Shown here: positions 61,335 to 64,000 of the stretch, piece by piece
Layout: the number at the start of each line of letters is the position of its first letter
Numbering within the stretch: position 1 is the first letter of the stretch
The notes under the pieces: model-generated
Told to the model about the DNA's origin: nothing
The model's input: only the letters and a program-made list of their open reading frames with translations
Database searches by the model: none
DNA from: Salegentibacter sp. Hel_I_6
GTDB lineage: Bacteria; Bacteroidota; Bacteroidia; Flavobacteriales; Flavobacteriaceae
DNA length: 64,000 nucleotides
Assembly (NCBI RefSeq): GCF_000745315.1
Contig: NZ_JQNQ01000001.1
Coordinates: 310,001-374,000 of the forward strand
Direction: 5' to 3'
Program-made: the position numbers and the translations under genes

Positions 61335-62003
61335 ATGATCTATATTTTACCCCTCCTTTCTGTATTTGCCGGATATCTTATCGCTATTTTCTTAAAACCC
61401 TCCTCCTCTACCGGTTTTAAATTATTATTAAGTTTTAGTGGCGCCTACCTGCTGGCAGTAACAATATTTGAATTATTACCTGAAGTTTATCTAAACGGCA
61501 CCAACGAGGTAGGTATTTTTATTATGCTGGGATTATTGCTACAAATTATGCTTGAATTTGTTTCAAAAGGAGTTGAGCATGGACACTTGCACCAGCAGGA
61601 GGGAATGAAAAAGTTTCCTATGTTATTACTAATTAGTTTGAGTATTCACGCATTCCTGGAAGGTTTCCCTATGGATGAAGGCGATCATATTCTACACGGA
61701 GTTGTAATTCATAAAATTCCGGTAGCCACTATTCTCTCAGTTTTTCTGCTTCATTCTAATTTAAGTAAACTAAAGGTTGGGGTGTTTCTCACCATTTTCG
61801 CTTTAATGACGCCCTTAGGAAGTTTTTTTAAATCACAATTTAATCTACTTCAGGAGATTTCAATATATATTAATGCATTGGTGATTGGTATTTTTCTCCA
61901 TGTTTCTACTACTATTCTATTCGAAGCTTCTAAAAACCATAAATTCAACATTTCTAAACTTGCAGTAATTGTAGGCGGAATTTTACTGGCTTATTTTATT
62001 TAA
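61335..62003 (+). CDS. ZIP-family metal transporter
   Basis: 222 residues with eight membrane helices. After helix 3 comes a short His-rich loop (VEHGHLHQQEG). Helices 4 and 5 carry the metal-site motifs LSIHAFLEGFPM (HxxxEG) and GVVIHKIPVATIL (HKxP). It imports or exports divalent metal, most often zinc. Near-contiguous with the next gene (1-bp gap). Confidence 0.93.
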   Translation: MIYILPLLSVFAGYLIAIFLKPSSSTGFKLLLSFSGAYLLAVTIFELLPEVYLNGTNEVGIFIMLGLLLQIMLEFVSKGVEHGHLHQQEGMKKFPMLLLISLSIHAFLEGFPMDEGDHILHGVVIHKIPVATILSVFLLHSNLSKLKVGVFLTIFALMTPLGSFFKSQFNLLQEISIYINALVIGIFLHVSTTILFEASKNHKFNISKLAVIVGGILLAYFI

Positions 62004-62004
62004 T

Positions 62005-62430
62005 ATGTTTAGCAAAGCTGAAAGCAAAAAATTAAGGCAGCAATTCTGGACGAGTTTTGGTATTGTTTTCCGCAGAAAATGGATGCTTTACGATACGGGA
62101 ATAAAAGAAATTCAACTAAAATTCACTTTTAACCAAAAGATTGCGCAGGTTTCTATAGATGTTTTAGATGAAGCCCCGCTGATTCGGGCCTATTATTTTG
62201 AAAAACTACTTTCCCTAAAAAATATCCTCATTTCAGAATATCTATCTGAAGCTATTTTTGAGGAAGAATATGAACTTCCGGAAGAAAAAATAATTTCACG
62301 CGTCCATGTTCAACTGGATAACGTGAGCATTCATAATAGAAACCAATGGCCAGAAGCAATGAAATTCCTCAATGACGCTATGGAAAAAATGGAAGCTTTC
62401 TTTGTAGAATATAAAGATCTTTTTAGATAA
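62005..62430 (+). CDS. DUF4268 domain protein
   Basis: 141 residues, cytosolic. FSKAESKKLRQQFWTSFGIV and RKWMLYDTGIKEIQLKFTF are the DUF4268 start; the rest is a beta-then-helix fold (HVQLDNVSIHNRNQWPEAM). Stand-alone DUF4268 proteins of this size occur in many flavobacteria; function unknown, a nuclease-like fold has been suggested for the domain. Likely translated with the ZIP gene. Confidence 0.88.
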   Translation: MFSKAESKKLRQQFWTSFGIVFRRKWMLYDTGIKEIQLKFTFNQKIAQVSIDVLDEAPLIRAYYFEKLLSLKNILISEYLSEAIFEEEYELPEEKIISRVHVQLDNVSIHNRNQWPEAMKFLNDAMEKMEAFFVEYKDLFR

Positions 62431-62496
62431 ATTTTACGGTATTTTTTAGGGTTTTCACCTAAGCAGTCTTTTATCTTATTTGTTTAAAATAGGATT

Positions 62497-63675
62497 ATGA
62501 GAACTGTTAGACTTTTTCCGTTTCAGCATCGTGACGAATTACAAATTGGCATTACTTATAAATTCGATTTTGAACTAAATGAATTCATTAAAAGTATGGA
62601 AGGGATGCGCTGGTCACGCACCTATTCGTGTTTTTATTTGCCATATTCAGTCAGCAACAAAAAGCGCATTTATACTGTGTTGAAAAAGATTGGCTGTATT
62701 ATAGATTATTCGGCTTTAAAAGATCTAAAAACAGAGAATGTAGAAACTTCTAAGGAAGAGCATTCCAAATTAAAAACGCAGCAGCTGGAAATCCTGAAAG
62801 AATTTCAGAATTATTTAATTGGGCAACGCTTTAGTAAAAGCACCTTAAAAACCTATACAACTTTTGTTCAGCGATTTATTGAATTTCAAAAAGACAGGTT
62901 AGATAGTATTAACAACCGCAGCATTGAGATTTTTATTGAACAGGAAATCGCCGGAAAGAATTACGCCATTAGCACACATCGCCAATGTGTAAGCGCTTTA
63001 AAGAATTTTGCTGCTTTGCATCGCTTTCCAGAATTAGAAGCTAACAAAATTGCGAGTCCCAAAAAATATAAATATTTACCGGTGGTATTATCTAAAGAAG
63101 AAGTGATAGATCTTCTAAGAGCTACTAGAAATTTGAAACACCGGGCAATTTTTGCTTTGTTGTATTCCTCTGGTCTTAGGGTTGGAGAAGCCATTAGTTT
63201 GAACCAAAAAGATATGGATATAGATCGCAAACAAATTACCATACGCGCAGGAAAAGGCCGAAAAGACCGCGTAGTGATTATGGCAGAAAGTTTTATACCG
63301 CTACTTCTAAATTACCTAAGCACCTACCAGCCAACAACTTATTTTATAGAAAGTCCACAGGGCGGACCTTACAATTCTTCCAGCATTAGGGCCGCTTTAC
63401 GTCACGCCTGCAAGCTGGCAAATATCAAAAAGAAAGTAACACCGCATACCTTGCGACATTCTTATGCTACGCATATGTTAGAAAACGGAATAGATTTAAG
63501 GCATATACAAAGTTTGCTGGGGCATTCAAAACCAGAAACAACCATGATCTATACCCATGTAACTCAAAAAGAATTAATGAAGATTAAGAGTCCGTTAGAT
63601 GTTAGCTTAAAAGCCTTATCAAATTCTGATAAAAAGGTTGAAAACGTGCGTTTATCCCGAAATATTTCTGATTAA
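62497..63675 (+). CDS. Tyrosine recombinase/integrase with extra N-terminal domain
   Basis: 392 residues. Residues ~1-80 form an uncommon N-terminal beta-rich module (DELQIGITYKFDFELNEFIK, MRWSRTYSCFYLPYS). A SAM-like core-binding domain (~95-180) and the catalytic domain follow with the full set Arg228 (SSGLRVGEA), Lys253, His317-x-x-Arg320 (HTLRHSYATHM), His343 (LGHSKPETT) and Tyr352. All active-site residues are intact. No att sites, tRNA or resolvable element boundary lie inside the window, so its DNA target is unknown. Confidence 0.93.
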   Translation: MRTVRLFPFQHRDELQIGITYKFDFELNEFIKSMEGMRWSRTYSCFYLPYSVSNKKRIYTVLKKIGCIIDYSALKDLKTENVETSKEEHSKLKTQQLEILKEFQNYLIGQRFSKSTLKTYTTFVQRFIEFQKDRLDSINNRSIEIFIEQEIAGKNYAISTHRQCVSALKNFAALHRFPELEANKIASPKKYKYLPVVLSKEEVIDLLRATRNLKHRAIFALLYSSGLRVGEAISLNQKDMDIDRKQITIRAGKGRKDRVVIMAESFIPLLLNYLSTYQPTTYFIESPQGGPYNSSSIRAALRHACKLANIKKKVTPHTLRHSYATHMLENGIDLRHIQSLLGHSKPETTMIYTHVTQKELMKIKSPLDVSLKALSNSDKKVENVRLSRNISD

Positions 63676-63733
63676 AAAAGTATATTGTGCCGGATATAAC
63701 ACGTTGTATTGCATTTTTTAAACGAGAGCTTTG

Positions 63734-64000
63734 ATGTTTAAGAAGAAAAAAGAAAGAATCAAGGATATATTAATTGATCACGTTTACGACTTCTGTAATA
63801 ATGAGATGGTGCAGAAAATGGAAGGAGGTGGAAATTCACTAACTTTTGATGATCCGGTTCATTTAAAAGATCCAGCTACAAAAGCATTAGCAGATTCAAT
63901 TTCCAATTCAAAAGATTTAAAGTTGCATTATACAACTCGAAATAAAGAGTTTTGTGAAATAATTACAAAACCTGATTACTTACATTCCACTTTAATAAAG
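63734..64000 (+). CDS. Hypothetical protein, N-terminal part
   Basis: An open frame from ATG 63734 runs 89 codons to the window edge. It begins MFKKKKERIKDILIDHVYDF, followed by a polar stretch with GGGNSLTFDDPVHLKDPATK and ending near KPDYLHSTLIK. No family recognised, no signal or membrane helix. It follows the integrase by 58 bp. The gene is incomplete here. Confidence 0.6.
   Translation, partial: MFKKKKERIKDILIDHVYDFCNNEMVQKMEGGGNSLTFDDPVHLKDPATKALADSISNSKDLKLHYTTRNKEFCEIITKPDYLHSTLIK

Noticed and set aside
62497..63675. Evidence of an integrated phage or genomic island
   Set aside because: An integrase alone is not sufficient: no tRNA, att repeat, phage gene or composition break is visible before the window ends.

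Overview
The window looks like a chromosomal segment of a marine-type flavobacterium (Bacteroidota, Flavobacteriaceae, Gramella/Salegentibacter/Zunongwangia-like; genus not determinable by eye). The reasons are the AT-rich composition, the almost complete lack of Shine-Dalgarno sites, several TAnnTTTG (-7) promoter elements (three with a TTG at 17-21 bp), lipoproteins with an acidic stretch after the lipid cysteine, a 950-residue CarB, a T9SS-type C-terminal tail, DUF4252/DUF6048/DUF6452 families and a 52-residue L34.

Layout. 1-5.2 kb: housekeeping genes (nadC fragment, rlmH, rdgB-like, DEAD-box helicase, TrmH-type methylase). 5.4-8.6 kb: two CHRD-domain lipoproteins with five and two tandem domains. 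8.8-10.9 kb: a sirtuin lacking its zinc cysteines and purB. 10958-12293: a complete IS256-family insertion sequence with a perfect 8-bp target duplication, next to a palindromic intergenic element. 12.4-14.5 kb: ECF sigma factor, short anti-sigma-like protein and two DUF4252 proteins. 14.6-16.1 kb: S41 protease. 16.2-22.8 kb: vitamin B12 uptake locus, with btuB and a BtuG-like propeller under a cobalamin riboswitch on the minus strand and btuF-btuC-btuD on the plus strand.

22.8-34.0 kb is the most interesting part. It is a Pel-like exopolysaccharide locus: pelF, pelG, a PelA-type hydrolase, an unknown polytopic membrane protein and a 1335-residue lipoprotein that appears to fuse a DUF2194/PelA-type deacetylase, TPRs and a PelB-like outer-membrane barrel. 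A second hydrolase-like lipoprotein is divergently transcribed. No PelC- or PelD-like gene is visible.

34-64 kb is mostly core metabolism and envelope genes: rmuC, serine hydrolase, thioesterase, SBF transporter, carB, rpmH, a cardiolipin-synthase-like enzyme, lytic transglycosylase, mtaB, OsmC, cysteine desulfurase, Smr protein, a T9SS-secreted protein, rocD, rlmD, a THUMP methylase, ZIP transporter and tyrosine recombinase. Several intergenic gaps carry small degenerate repeat elements, including a 12-unit heptamer array at 49.1 kb. No tRNA, rRNA or CRISPR array was seen.
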